From a virus, in the IMG/VR virus record IMGVR_UViG_3300037882_001127, positions 1 through 23,893 of that record: DNA of 23,893 bases; one strand, 5' to 3'. Below, piece after piece: positions 8,870 to 15,138 of this stretch. The notes under the pieces are model-generated. The model made no database searches. It was not told the DNA's origin and saw only the letters and a program-made list of their open reading frames with translations. Position numbers and translations under genes: made by a program. Each line of letters begins with the position of its first letter. The stretch's first letter is position 1.

Positions 8870-9061
8870 CTAATTGCCTAACAACGTACTGCGCCGCCTT
8901 ACTTCATCAGGGTTTAATTCCTGACCTGTAACGCCGCCCTCTGTTTCATACAGGGCAGAACGTCCGGACTTAGCCTTTTTCTTTTCTTCCTCTGTCTGTG
9001 TGACCGCCGCAGTGCTAACCTTTGGTGATCCGCCAAGCAATCCGCCTAAAAATCCGCCCAT
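8870..9061 (-). CDS. Small Gly-rich protein preceding the portal (T7 gp7.3-like position)
   Basis: This 63-aa protein starts GGFLGGLLGGSPK, has a charged middle (EEEKKKAKSGRSAL), and ends DEVRRRSTLLGN. Small proteins with a Gly-rich N-terminus and a K/R-S-GR-type tail are encoded immediately before the connector in many podoviruses. T7 gp7.3, a tail assembly/virion protein, is the best-known case. The start is strong, with AAGGAG 8 nt upstream of the ATG. Function is inferred from place and composition only. Confidence 0.75.
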   Translation of the reverse strand: MGGFLGGLLGGSPKVSTAAVTQTEEEKKKAKSGRSALYETEGGVTGQELNPDEVRRRSTLLGN

Positions 9062-9064
9062 AAT

Positions 9065-9547
9065 CTAAACTCCTTTTTTGCCTAAAATAACTCCGATTTG
9101 CTCAAAGCCGTGACGCTTGAATAATCGCTCTGTTGCCTTTTGTATCAGCTCCCTATCTTGTTTGAAATATGCGCAAATTGCAACATGAGAATAAGAGGCT
9201 TTGTTTTCTTCCAACAGGGCAACCAATGTTTCGACAATTCGCGTTCCAACTCCGGAATTGCGATATGGGGGCGGCACATAAATGCTCACAATCTCAAAAT
9301 TCATCTTGTCGATATAATTCATGTCGATGTAAAGCGGGGCATATCCTACGACCTTACCCTCAATTTTGGCGACAACGCAAGCCGTTCCGTCCTGTGTAAA
9401 TGATTTGATGTATGTCCGGAACTTCTCGCCATTAAAACCAAGCTCCGAATAAATAAGGCTTTCACTGGCAAAGGTTTCAGTGATTTCTATAAGCTGATCA
9501 ATCGTGTCTATGTCGTCAGCTCTTAAAATTTCTATGTCAATATCCAC
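9065..9547 (-). CDS. GNAT-fold acetyltransferase (virion-module copy 2)
   Basis: This 160-aa protein has a complete GNAT pattern: an EGKVVGYAPLYID strand pair (about 63-75), FEIVSIYVPPPYRNSGVG with the acetyl-CoA loop RNSGVG at 96-101, and a C-terminal ATERLFKRHGFEQIG strand-turn (a typical F-Y/K-x-x-GF ending). It starts at GTG (9547..9545) with GGGG a few bases upstream; no ATG is available near the start. It sits between TerL and the gp7.3-like gene, so it is made with virion proteins. The substrate is unknown: a virion protein, a host protein or a small molecule are all possible. Confidence 0.85.
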   Translation of the reverse strand: MDIDIEILRADDIDTIDQLIEITETFASESLIYSELGFNGEKFRTYIKSFTQDGTACVVAKIEGKVVGYAPLYIDMNYIDKMNFEIVSIYVPPPYRNSGVGTRIVETLVALLEENKASYSHVAICAYFKQDRELIQKATERLFKRHGFEQIGVILGKKGV

Positions 9548-9596
9548 TTAATCCCCGTTTCTGGACGAATGCCTGATTTGCGAATTGTATATTAAA

Positions 9597-10976
9597 TTAA
9601 CCCTTGCGTCTAGTTCCAGTGTTGCGCCGGACGACTTGCTGCGCCGTGTTCCCGCCTATGGTGTTCGCATCTTTACCCATATGATACACAGCCCCAACGA
9701 CTGCCATCATCAAACTATCCAGATCATCGGGCGAATATTTCAGCTCTTTTTTCATATCAACTTTAGCCTGAATAATCCGGACACCGTTTGAGCGGTATTT
9801 GAATTTAATCTTTTCAGCCTGTTTGATGTACTCGGCATCCTTCTTATCAATGATCAAAAACTCATCATCAAACCACTCTTTGAGCTTAAAATAACCCTGC
9901 GCTCTCCAGTTGGCATAGTGTGTTGTTTCAACCCCATCTGTTGACCCACCATCAAACGGTATGACGTTTAAACCAAGTTCGATCAGGCGATCATAGACAA
10001 CCTTACCCATGCCGCCGATGTCAATGATGGTCACTTGCGGTTTAAATTTCCCGATGAGATGCACAATCTTTCCAATTGATGCCGCTGTGTCCGGCTCATC
10101 CCATACAACGCGCTCTGTTGGCTTCCAGTGCTGATTGGTCACACGGTCAAGAACTGTGGCAACGCATTGATCGTTACCCTGCGCCGCAAAGTCAATACCA
10201 AGGACGCGCTGATTTGACCATTTATCGCCCCAGCCCTGAACCTCATAAGCCTTGTGCAGCTTGTCGAAATTGAAAAGGTAATCATCCGCCTGTTGCAGCG
10301 GCTCACCCAACCAGATATGACGATAATCGCGCTCTGATTTTAGGCGCATGATCTCCGCTTGGTTTTTCAATGTGAGGGGGCAGAACTGATTTTCAAAGTA
10401 ATTGATTTTGATGTGCAGTGTTTCAGCAAGCCCAACCGCATAATCCGGCACAGCATCATCACGCAAATATCTATTCATCGTGAAAAAGATTTTGACATTC
10501 GCTTTACGCATTGTCGGCATGATAATATCAAGGGTAGGTTTTGAAATTGACTGCGCCTCATCAATCCACAATATATCAACACCCTCAAGACCCTTAACAG
10601 ATACGTTGCCTTGCTCTCTAAAGCCCTTGAATTTAAATTCAGTGCCAGACCATTTATGCACGATCTTATGTTTGAACACTTCATACGCAAGCCCGTACTG
10701 CTCAATTAAATCCTTGAGAAGCGTATAAACACTCTCCTCAATGTTTGCCTGTATCTCACGTCCGCATACAATACGAAGTTTCCTTTGCTCGCCGAGGAAC
10801 AAAAGGAAACGACCAACCGAATGTGATTTTGCTGATCCACGCCCACCCTCCAAAAGAAAAATCATAAACTCATTGAAACGAGTTATCATAGGCAACATTT
10901 TAGGGGGCATCGTCAGAATTTCAGGCAGTGACATTACGGGTGTCATTGCTGTTGACGATTGTAAATTATTGATCAT
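9597..10976 (-). CDS. terL: Terminase large subunit
   Basis: The 459-aa product is the packaging motor ATPase-nuclease. Visible motifs in order are Walker A GGRGSAKS (44-51), Walker B LWIDEAQ (136-142), coupling motif TMNR (166-169), and the RNase H-like nuclease acidic residues in GIDFA (D262), IIDIGG (D319) and SPDDLDSL (D417-D420). It would cut concatemers and pump DNA into the procapsid through the connector encoded downstream. The ATG lies 1 nt after the stop of the small RHH gene, with only a weak ribosome site, so coupling is likely. It is separated from TerS by four genes, which is unusual but seen in some podoviruses. Confidence 0.95.
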   Translation of the reverse strand: MINNLQSSTAMTPVMSLPEILTMPPKMLPMITRFNEFMIFLLEGGRGSAKSHSVGRFLLFLGEQRKLRIVCGREIQANIEESVYTLLKDLIEQYGLAYEVFKHKIVHKWSGTEFKFKGFREQGNVSVKGLEGVDILWIDEAQSISKPTLDIIMPTMRKANVKIFFTMNRYLRDDAVPDYAVGLAETLHIKINYFENQFCPLTLKNQAEIMRLKSERDYRHIWLGEPLQQADDYLFNFDKLHKAYEVQGWGDKWSNQRVLGIDFAAQGNDQCVATVLDRVTNQHWKPTERVVWDEPDTAASIGKIVHLIGKFKPQVTIIDIGGMGKVVYDRLIELGLNVIPFDGGSTDGVETTHYANWRAQGYFKLKEWFDDEFLIIDKKDAEYIKQAEKIKFKYRSNGVRIIQAKVDMKKELKYSPDDLDSLMMAVVGAVYHMGKDANTIGGNTAQQVVRRNTGTRRKG

Positions 10977-10977
10977 C

Positions 10978-11169
10978 TTAATATCCGATCAGTTTCGCAA
11001 TAAATCTTTTCCACTTAGGGGCGCGATCTTGACGAATGCAGCGCGCAACACAACTCCGGACTATTCTCCCCCTGAACGCACCAAGTTTTTCTGATGCCCC
11101 GATAATCTCCGCATACATAGCGTCATTCATTCTGACACTTACTTGATTTTCAAGGTCTCGGTCTTTCAT
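10978..11169 (-). CDS. Ribbon-helix-helix-like DNA-binding protein (63 aa)
   Basis: The sequence begins with a short beta strand (NQVSVRMND), then two helices with the turn EKLGAFRGRIVRSCVARCI, which is the ribbon-helix-helix (CopG/Arc/MetJ) pattern, and ends in a basic tail (KWKRFIAKLIGY). Such proteins bind DNA operators as dimers. It abuts TerL (stop, 1 nt, ATG), so the two are probably coupled. It could be an autoregulator of packaging genes or help terminase recognise DNA; neither is shown by the sequence. Confidence 0.7.
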   Translation of the reverse strand: MKDRDLENQVSVRMNDAMYAEIIGASEKLGAFRGRIVRSCVARCIRQDRAPKWKRFIAKLIGY

Positions 11170-11170
11170 C

Positions 11171-12604
11171 TTATGTTACGTTTACCGCCTCTAAAATTGC
11201 CTCTGCAATAAACCTATTGCCGGACTCGTTCGGATGTAATTTATCGCTCTCAACCCTTGAAATCAAAGCTCTATTTTTTGACTTTGTATAAGCGTCCGCA
11301 TATCTCAAACCATTGGTCACAGCAAGTTCTCTGGTAGCCAAGTTGTAATCTTCATGAATTGTAGAATTTGCACCAGTAAAACCAGCGTCATAATTATAAT
11401 CTCTGATATAAGGAACATTACAAAGGATAATGTCGTTTACCCCATATCCTGCGCCAAGTAGCCCCGTGATAACTTCCTGATAATCGGATTTAAATAAAGC
11501 TCTTGTCCAGTTTGTTTCTGCAGTATTCCCAAAGTCGTTTGCGCCGTAAAGGATCACAACAACGTCTTTTTTAGAACCACCTGTGAGAGTTGAAGCATAC
11601 CTGTCACGCCCGTTGTTTGAGAAAGGCAATCCTGTAGAAATCCTATTTGTGTTTTGCATTGGCGTAGAGTTGATACCATTATTTGTAAGGGTTGCTCCCA
11701 TTTTAGCAGCGATTAAATTAAGCCAACGATCATTAACTTGTGCGGGACCAGCAAATCCAGCCGTTATACTATCTCCAAATCCTGAAACAGTGCTACGTCC
11801 AGTTAAGAAGGAAGGTAGGTCAGTAATACCAAAATTTAAAGGCGAAACAGGAATATTCCATTTCAAAGATAAATAGTTATTTACAGCATTTACTTGTGCC
11901 TCCGTATGTGTAGCCTCATAAATTAAAACCTCACACATCCGTCCGTCCATAAGAGAATTAAACGACCCGTTATTTGATGCGCCTATCCACGTTCCAAATG
12001 TTGCGGTGAACCCGACAGACGGAACTTTACTTGATCCAAACATACCATCTCTAAATATTCTAAATTCTGTTGCATTTTTTCTAAGCATAGAAATGTGCGG
12101 AGCAATTGTAGTTGATAAAGCCACCTCATCAGATATTGTTCCAAAAGACGTTGATACACCACGGAAAGCCGTAGATGTGTAATACATTGCCAAACCATTA
12201 CCAGCGGCTTCATTCGCAAAAAGAGTGTCCGTTCCTGCTGTGGTGTCTGGTCTGAATGCGATATAGATTGTGTAATCTTTTGTAGATAGATTATCGAAGT
12301 AAGCAGGCAAAGCCATTGCGCTATTTGTTCCGTTGAAATCAATGGCGTTTAATCCGTTGACCGTTGTTGTGCCTGTGATTGGCTGGTTTAAAGCTATTCC
12401 TTGTGTAGCGTGTCGAGAGTTACCAGATTTATCATTCCACTGTGAAACAAGACCTGCAAGGCTTGTGATTGTAGCTGTATCACTTGCGTCCAGCCATAAG
12501 GCTGGATTTAAAGATAGAGGCGTAAAAGGAGACCCAGCACCAAATCCAGACAAGCCCCGTTGCCGTGTTCGTGTGATCCTTGGTCTGAAATCTGGTAAAG
12601 CCAT
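11171..12604 (-). CDS. LamG-like lectin fused to SGNH/GDSL hydrolase
   Basis: This 477-aa protein has two modules. Residues about 31-250 form a concanavalin/LamG-like jelly roll (NPALWLDASDTATI.., VSQWNDKSGNSRHATQ.., then ATHTEAQVNAVNNYLSLKW). Residues about 265-477 form an SGNH hydrolase: block I FGDSITAG with Ser279, block II Gly in NNGINS (~308-312), block III GAND (354-357, Asn356), and block V D454-x-x-H457. All catalytic residues are present. SGNH enzymes of phage tails typically remove acetyl groups from capsule or O-antigen sugars, so a receptor-modifying virion protein is likely. It starts directly after the stop of the 101-aa gene (TAA|ATG). No trimer or chaperone domain is visible. 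Confidence 0.85.
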   Translation of the reverse strand: MALPDFRPRITRTRQRGLSGFGAGSPFTPLSLNPALWLDASDTATITSLAGLVSQWNDKSGNSRHATQGIALNQPITGTTTVNGLNAIDFNGTNSAMALPAYFDNLSTKDYTIYIAFRPDTTAGTDTLFANEAAGNGLAMYYTSTAFRGVSTSFGTISDEVALSTTIAPHISMLRKNATEFRIFRDGMFGSSKVPSVGFTATFGTWIGASNNGSFNSLMDGRMCEVLIYEATHTEAQVNAVNNYLSLKWNIPVSPLNFGITDLPSFLTGRSTVSGFGDSITAGFAGPAQVNDRWLNLIAAKMGATLTNNGINSTPMQNTNRISTGLPFSNNGRDRYASTLTGGSKKDVVVILYGANDFGNTAETNWTRALFKSDYQEVITGLLGAGYGVNDIILCNVPYIRDYNYDAGFTGANSTIHEDYNLATRELAVTNGLRYADAYTKSKNRALISRVESDKLHPNESGNRFIAEAILEAVNVT

Positions 12605-12910
12605 TTAAGCACCCGCACCACGTTGAATACGAAGATTAGTTGTTCCGGTTGGCGTGATGCAAGCGATGTGTGTATGATCCGGATCAATCTCATATGTCGC
12701 TTTTTCGTTGGCTGCGATGTGTGTATCGCCAAGGGTTGCCTGAACATTAGAAAGCCCTGTCTTAACGTAGCACTCCGCATTTCCTGCGAGCGTGTTATCA
12801 ATCAGGATAAACCCCGATGATCCTTTGCCACCCACAAAAGCCGTTGCAGCTGAAACGGTTGTGACTGCGACTGGAGTTGTTGGAGAATTGATGTTGATTA
12901 AATCGGTCAT
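12605..12910 (-). CDS. Small beta-rich phage protein of unknown function (101 aa)
   Basis: The 101-aa product is rich in Thr, Ala and Gly, with strand-like runs (TPVAVTTVSAATAFVG, SGFILIDNTLAGNAECYVKTG, TTNLRIQRGAGA) and no charged core. It looks like a small beta-sandwich virion protein. It is encoded immediately upstream of the SGNH hydrolase and its stop directly abuts that start codon, so the two are probably made together; it could be an adaptor or cap for the hydrolase. The ribosome site is AAGGGG 7 nt before the ATG. No family recognised. Confidence 0.72.
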   Translation of the reverse strand: MTDLININSPTTPVAVTTVSAATAFVGGKGSSGFILIDNTLAGNAECYVKTGLSNVQATLGDTHIAANEKATYEIDPDHTHIACITPTGTTNLRIQRGAGA

Positions 12911-12937
12911 GATGAAGCCCCTTTGATTAGATAATCA

Positions 12938-12960
12938 TCATCATACACGCTCTATGATGA
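12938..12960. other. Perfect 8-bp inverted repeat between membrane-protein and 101-aa genes
   Basis: TCATCATA (12938-12945) and TATGATGA (12953-12960) flank a 7-nt spacer in the 53-nt gap. The repeat starts 3 nt after the stop of the upstream leftward gene. There is no U-run, so an RNA stabiliser or a protein-binding site is more likely than a terminator. Confidence 0.45.
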
Positions 12961-12963
12961 AAT

Positions 12964-13155
12964 TCAACGTAGAAATATAGGCAAGGCGAAAGAGACAATC
13001 ACGATAGAGCCATAGAATATGACAACAAACGAGATATAACGCCCCCATTTGTCCGGATCTTTGACTTCCATGATTTCCGTCATGCACCCGACAAACAGCA
13101 TCAACAAAACGATAACGGTCAGAAATCCGGTGTAGATATTAACCAGCAGTTCCAT
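12964..13155 (-). CDS. Small two-helix membrane protein (holin candidate)
   Basis: The 63-aa protein has two hydrophobic helices, about residues 4-22 (VNIYTGFLTVIVLLMLFVG) and about 40-60 (YISFVVIFYGSIVIVSFALPI), joined by a charged loop (EIMEVKDPDKWGR). I choose ATG 13155 rather than 13176 because GGGAG (13168..13164) is 8 nt upstream. It overlaps the TerS stop by 17 nt. Two-helix size and topology fit a class II holin, and no other lysis gene is seen here, but there is no adjacent endolysin, so holin is only a possibility. Confidence 0.72.
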   Translation of the reverse strand: MELLVNIYTGFLTVIVLLMLFVGCMTEIMEVKDPDKWGRYISFVVIFYGSIVIVSFALPIFLR

Positions 13156-13714
13156 TCGGATCACTCCCAACTTCAAACGTGAGGGCTGTCATTTTAGGCT
13201 TGCCCGTTTCAGGATCAGGGGTAGGATCGCCAATCATGACGGTTGGCATTTGTGTGAATGTGTGTTTCTGCTCTGAAACGTCCGTGAATATTTTCAGGTG
13301 TTTTCCAAGCAGCTCAAGCGCGCCCTTTTTATCGGTCATTTTGACCCTGATACCGTCTTTGGTTTCTGATATTTCAGATATGCAGCGGCGATCATCTTCC
13401 GATAACATTCCGGTAGGTGTCAAAACAACCCTTCCGCCCTCATCAATAGAGACAATCTTTGACGGATCAAGAAAAGCCATGCGCGCAAGCTCATTAAGAA
13501 CACGATCAGCCGTGATTGTTGTCCGCTTTAGTTGTTCAGCCTTCAAATATTGGATATATTCGGCAATTTGTGGACGCTGGAGAAGCTCATACGCATAAGA
13601 GCTGTAATTTTCCGCTGAATAACCAGCAGCTTGAAGCGCACGAGAGCGATCAAGGTCTATGATATATTCCTCGGCAAACCGTCTTTCTTTATCGTTTAGC
13701 TTCCCCGCGAACAT
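13139..13714 (-). CDS. terS: Terminase small subunit
   Basis: This 191-aa protein fits the Terminase_2 (TerS) family. The N-terminal helix-turn-helix segment LNDKERRFAEEYIIDLDRSRALQAAGYS is the family signature (K-x-x-F-x-x-EYL-x-D-x-x-x-x-x-A-x-x-AGYS). It is followed by RPQIAEYIQYLKAEQLKRTTITADRVLNELARMAFLDP and a GALELLGKHLKIF helix. It recognises the packaging site and hands DNA to TerL. The C-terminal 40 residues are Pro/Thr-rich and probably disordered. It lies near the start of the leftward virion transcript, right after the 127-aa gene. Confidence 0.93.
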   Translation of the reverse strand: MFAGKLNDKERRFAEEYIIDLDRSRALQAAGYSAENYSSYAYELLQRPQIAEYIQYLKAEQLKRTTITADRVLNELARMAFLDPSKIVSIDEGGRVVLTPTGMLSEDDRRCISEISETKDGIRVKMTDKKGALELLGKHLKIFTDVSEQKHTFTQMPTVMIGDPTPDPETGKPKMTALTFEVGSDPNGTAG

Positions 13715-13722
13715 TTTAACCC

Positions 13723-14106
13723 CTATTCGATCTCGGTTTCTTTCGGTTGTTCAGCCGCTACAGCTGCCCCGACATCTACAGGTAATCCTAACACAGTTGT
13801 TTTAACGATTTCAATCTCTGCGTTACAAGATTTAACCATCTCCTCAATGCGTTTGTTTCCGGCTTGTGTCATTTCGTCAACTTTCGCAGTCATTTCCGCA
13901 AAAGCTGCAACCAGTTCCTCCGATGGGTTAATCATCGTTAAGGACGTATTCCATACATTCGCACCGTCCGCAATTTGGACATAGACCCGTTTATCTTCAT
14001 TAACGAAAATCGCCCTCACTTCGCCTCTGCCCCGATGCACTTTGAGTTCTTTGTCTGCTCTGGCATAAGATACGACATCGCCTATTTGTGGGTAAGTTGT
14101 GTTCAT
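13723..14106 (-). CDS. Unknown protein with SH3-like start and coiled coil (first gene of leftward operon)
   Basis: This 127-aa protein is not recognised. Residues 1-55 are strand-rich (IGDVVSYARADKELKVHRGRGEVRAIFVNEDKRVYVQIADG) and look like a small beta-barrel/SH3-like domain. Residues about 60-105 (ELVAAFAEMTAKVDEMTQAGNKRIEEMVKSCNAEIEIVKT) form a likely coiled coil. It is the first gene after the leftward promoter in the control region and precedes TerS by 8 nt. The ATG has AAAGG upstream. A role in packaging or early virion regulation is possible but unproven. Confidence 0.78.
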   Translation of the reverse strand: MNTTYPQIGDVVSYARADKELKVHRGRGEVRAIFVNEDKRVYVQIADGANVWNTSLTMINPSEELVAAFAEMTAKVDEMTQAGNKRIEEMVKSCNAEIEIVKTTVLGLPVDVGAAVAAEQPKETEIE

Positions 14107-14159
14107 AATTTTGAAACCTTTCTATGTGTTGATTTGCTCGTGATTTTTAACAATGGTTA

Positions 14160-14187
14160 ATCATACATAAAACCGTTAATAATTCAA
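14160..14187 (-). promoter_or_regulatory. Leftward promoter for the packaging/virion operon
   Basis: Read leftward, TTGAAT (14187..14182), a 16-nt spacer and TATGAT (14165..14160) form a sigma70-like promoter about 55 nt before the first gene's ATG at 14106. Its -35 abuts the first ATGGCAGA repeat, so a protein bound there could block or activate it. Confidence 0.55.
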
Positions 14188-14359
14188 TGGCAGAAAACAG
14201 TTAATATTGCTCTGCTATGATTATGAATATCTTTTAAAAATAGAGCATTGATTTTGTTGAATAATTTAATGCTTTCCATATGTATAGCAGCGGACATAAT
14301 ATTTTTCTGCCATAGTTTCTGCTATTGTTCTGGAAATTGTTTCTAAGGTTAAGCCATTG

Positions 14360-14401
14360 TATTATATATATATTATTTTTAAAAATATAATAATAATAAT
14401 A
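14360..14401. other. 42-bp pure A/T tract
   Basis: Every base from 14360 to 14401 is A or T. The centre TATTATTTTT/AAAAATATAA is close to palindromic. It sits within the ATRGCAGA array and is a natural candidate for a DNA unwinding element. Confidence 0.65.
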
Positions 14402-14434
14402 GAGATGGCAGAGGAATTTAAAAATATACACCCT

Positions 14435-14466
14435 CATACGCGCACACACACGCGCACACGCACACA
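14435..14466. repeat. Alternating purine/pyrimidine (CA/CG) tract, Z-DNA-prone
   Basis: From 14435 to 14466 pyrimidine and purine alternate without a break, mostly CA and CG steps. A purine run with G6 and then a long pyrimidine run (to about 14490) follow directly. Under negative supercoiling such sequence can adopt left-handed DNA. Confidence 0.65.
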
Positions 14467-14710
14467 GGAGGGGGGCTTCTTTTTTTTTCTGCTCTGCCAT
14501 TTTAATTTTGATAATGTTTTTTATCTTTGTATTTCAGGGGTTTAAATATCAAATGCAATGGCAGAAAACGTGGCAGAGGCTTTTTAGGTGCATTTTAACC
14601 ATTTGATTTAATTGAATGTTTTTTGCGCCGGATGGCAGAGGCATAGCAGAAAAAAATGAAAAACCCATTTTTATCAACCACGAAATCAAAAACATAAGGA
14701 ATTATTTAAA

Positions 14711-14866
14711 ATGATTACTAAAGAAAGATGGAACTTGAATATTTTACAAACTGTAAAACGTGACGTGAAGGTGTTCGCGGCACAGACCGGAACAACCGAA
14801 AGCGAAATTGTTCAAGTCGCTATTATTGAATACCTGATCAAAAAAGAAGCCGAAAATAGGGGATAA
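14711..14866 (+). CDS. 51-aa ribbon-helix-helix-like DNA-binding protein
   Basis: This short frame starts MITKERWNLNILQTVKRDVK and ends in IEYLIKKEAENRG. An N-terminal strand (RWNLNIL), a helix (QTVKRDVKVFAAQTG) and a second helix (TTESEIVQVAIIEYLIKK) give the ribbon-helix-helix layout. AAGGA lies 10 nt before the ATG, and a hairpin terminator follows 15 nt after the stop. It sits beside the ATRGCAGA array and near the GTCAAACA palindrome, so it may be the regulator of one of them. That link is inference. Confidence 0.72.
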   Translation: MITKERWNLNILQTVKRDVKVFAAQTGTTESEIVQVAIIEYLIKKEAENRG

Positions 14867-14876
14867 TGATTTAACG

Positions 14877-14907
14877 AAAAAACCCCGCCTTTTTTATCGG
14901 GCGGGGT
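14877..14907. terminator. Bidirectional hairpin terminator
   Basis: ACCCCGCC (14882-14889) pairs with GGCGGGGT (14900-14907). Read leftward it runs into T6, making a strong terminator for the small leftward operon. Read rightward it is followed by CTTATAT, a weaker tail, and can end the 51-aa gene transcript. Confidence 0.8.
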
Positions 14908-14952
14908 CTTATATCGGGGGGATATGATTTTAGTGTCGCATAATATGGTTAA

Positions 14953-15060
14953 TTATTCATTATCATTGCTAGGCTGTTTAATTATAATAATCTTTGATCC
15001 ATAATCTGCGCGGGTAATTGCTTTTTGAGTTTCAGCCTCGGTCAAATCAAATATTTTCAT
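14953..15060 (-). CDS. 35-aa hypothetical protein
   Basis: This frame begins MKIFDLTEAETQKAITRADY and ends KQPSNDNE. GGAG sits 5 nt before the ATG. The start lies inside the end of the 29-aa gene (14-nt overlap) and the stop precedes the 14877-14907 terminator, so it is the last gene of a three-gene leftward operon. No family recognised; the alternation of charged and hydrophobic residues looks like a real folded mini-protein. Confidence 0.6.
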   Translation of the reverse strand: MKIFDLTEAETQKAITRADYGSKIIIIKQPSNDNE

Positions 15061-15136
15061 GTAAACTCCAAGCGTATTGATATATGAAAATGATAAGCGG
15101 CACGACAACCAAAGCGATCCGGATGCGGTATTTCAT
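15047..15136 (-). CDS. 29-aa single-pass membrane mini-protein
   Basis: The frame starts MKYRIR and continues with a hydrophobic helix at about residues 7-19 (IALVVVPLIIFIY), then QYAWSLHENI. AAGGGGG lies 5 nt before the ATG, and the start is 2 nt after the stop of the 104-aa gene, which argues for real coupled translation. The basic N-terminus predicts a cytoplasmic N-end. Function unknown. Confidence 0.6.
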   Translation of the reverse strand: MKYRIRIALVVVPLIIFIYQYAWSLHENI

Positions 15137-15138
15137 GA

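Larger units (their letters stand above)
14187..14650. repeat. ATRGCAGA repeat array (11 copies, mixed orientation)
   Basis: Plus-strand copies: 14187, 14284 (last base C), 14405, 14558, 14570 (first base G), 14632, 14643. Minus-strand copies, seen as TCTGCYAT: 14211, 14306, 14318, 14493. Nine of eleven match ATRGCAGA exactly, most are followed by A or G, and pairs are spaced 11-12 nt (14306/14318, 14558/14570, 14632/14643), about one helical turn. That spacing suggests cooperative protein binding on one DNA face. Confidence 0.8.
14107..14710. other. Gene-free control region, candidate replication origin
   Basis: No believable gene lies here; the open frames across it are low-complexity. It contains eleven ATRGCAGA-type repeats (14187-14650), a 42-bp A/T-only tract with partial dyad symmetry (14360-14401), a 32-bp alternating purine/pyrimidine tract (14435-14466) and a leftward promoter (14160-14187). 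Iteron-like repeats, easily melted DNA and its place between divergent gene blocks fit an origin or a large operator; this is inference. Confidence 0.55.

Noticed and set aside
10741-11094. 117-aa plus-strand frame opposite TerL and the ribbon-helix-helix gene
   Set aside because: Antisense shadow of well-supported genes, no ribosome site, no recognisable pattern.
1-14106. Global reassignment of TAG to an amino acid
   Set aside because: Several leftward genes end naturally at TAG, including the 234-aa gene right before a terminator and small genes with good downstream starts.
14234-14545. Open frames on both strands across the control region (88 aa minus, 62 aa plus)
   Set aside because: They read through the A/T-only tract, the CA/CG tract and the ATRGCAGA repeats, giving Tyr/Ile/Arg/Cys low-complexity protein with no ribosome site.
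14187-14650. CRISPR array
   Set aside because: Repeats are only 8 bp, in both orientations and irregularly spaced, with no spacer-like unit length.
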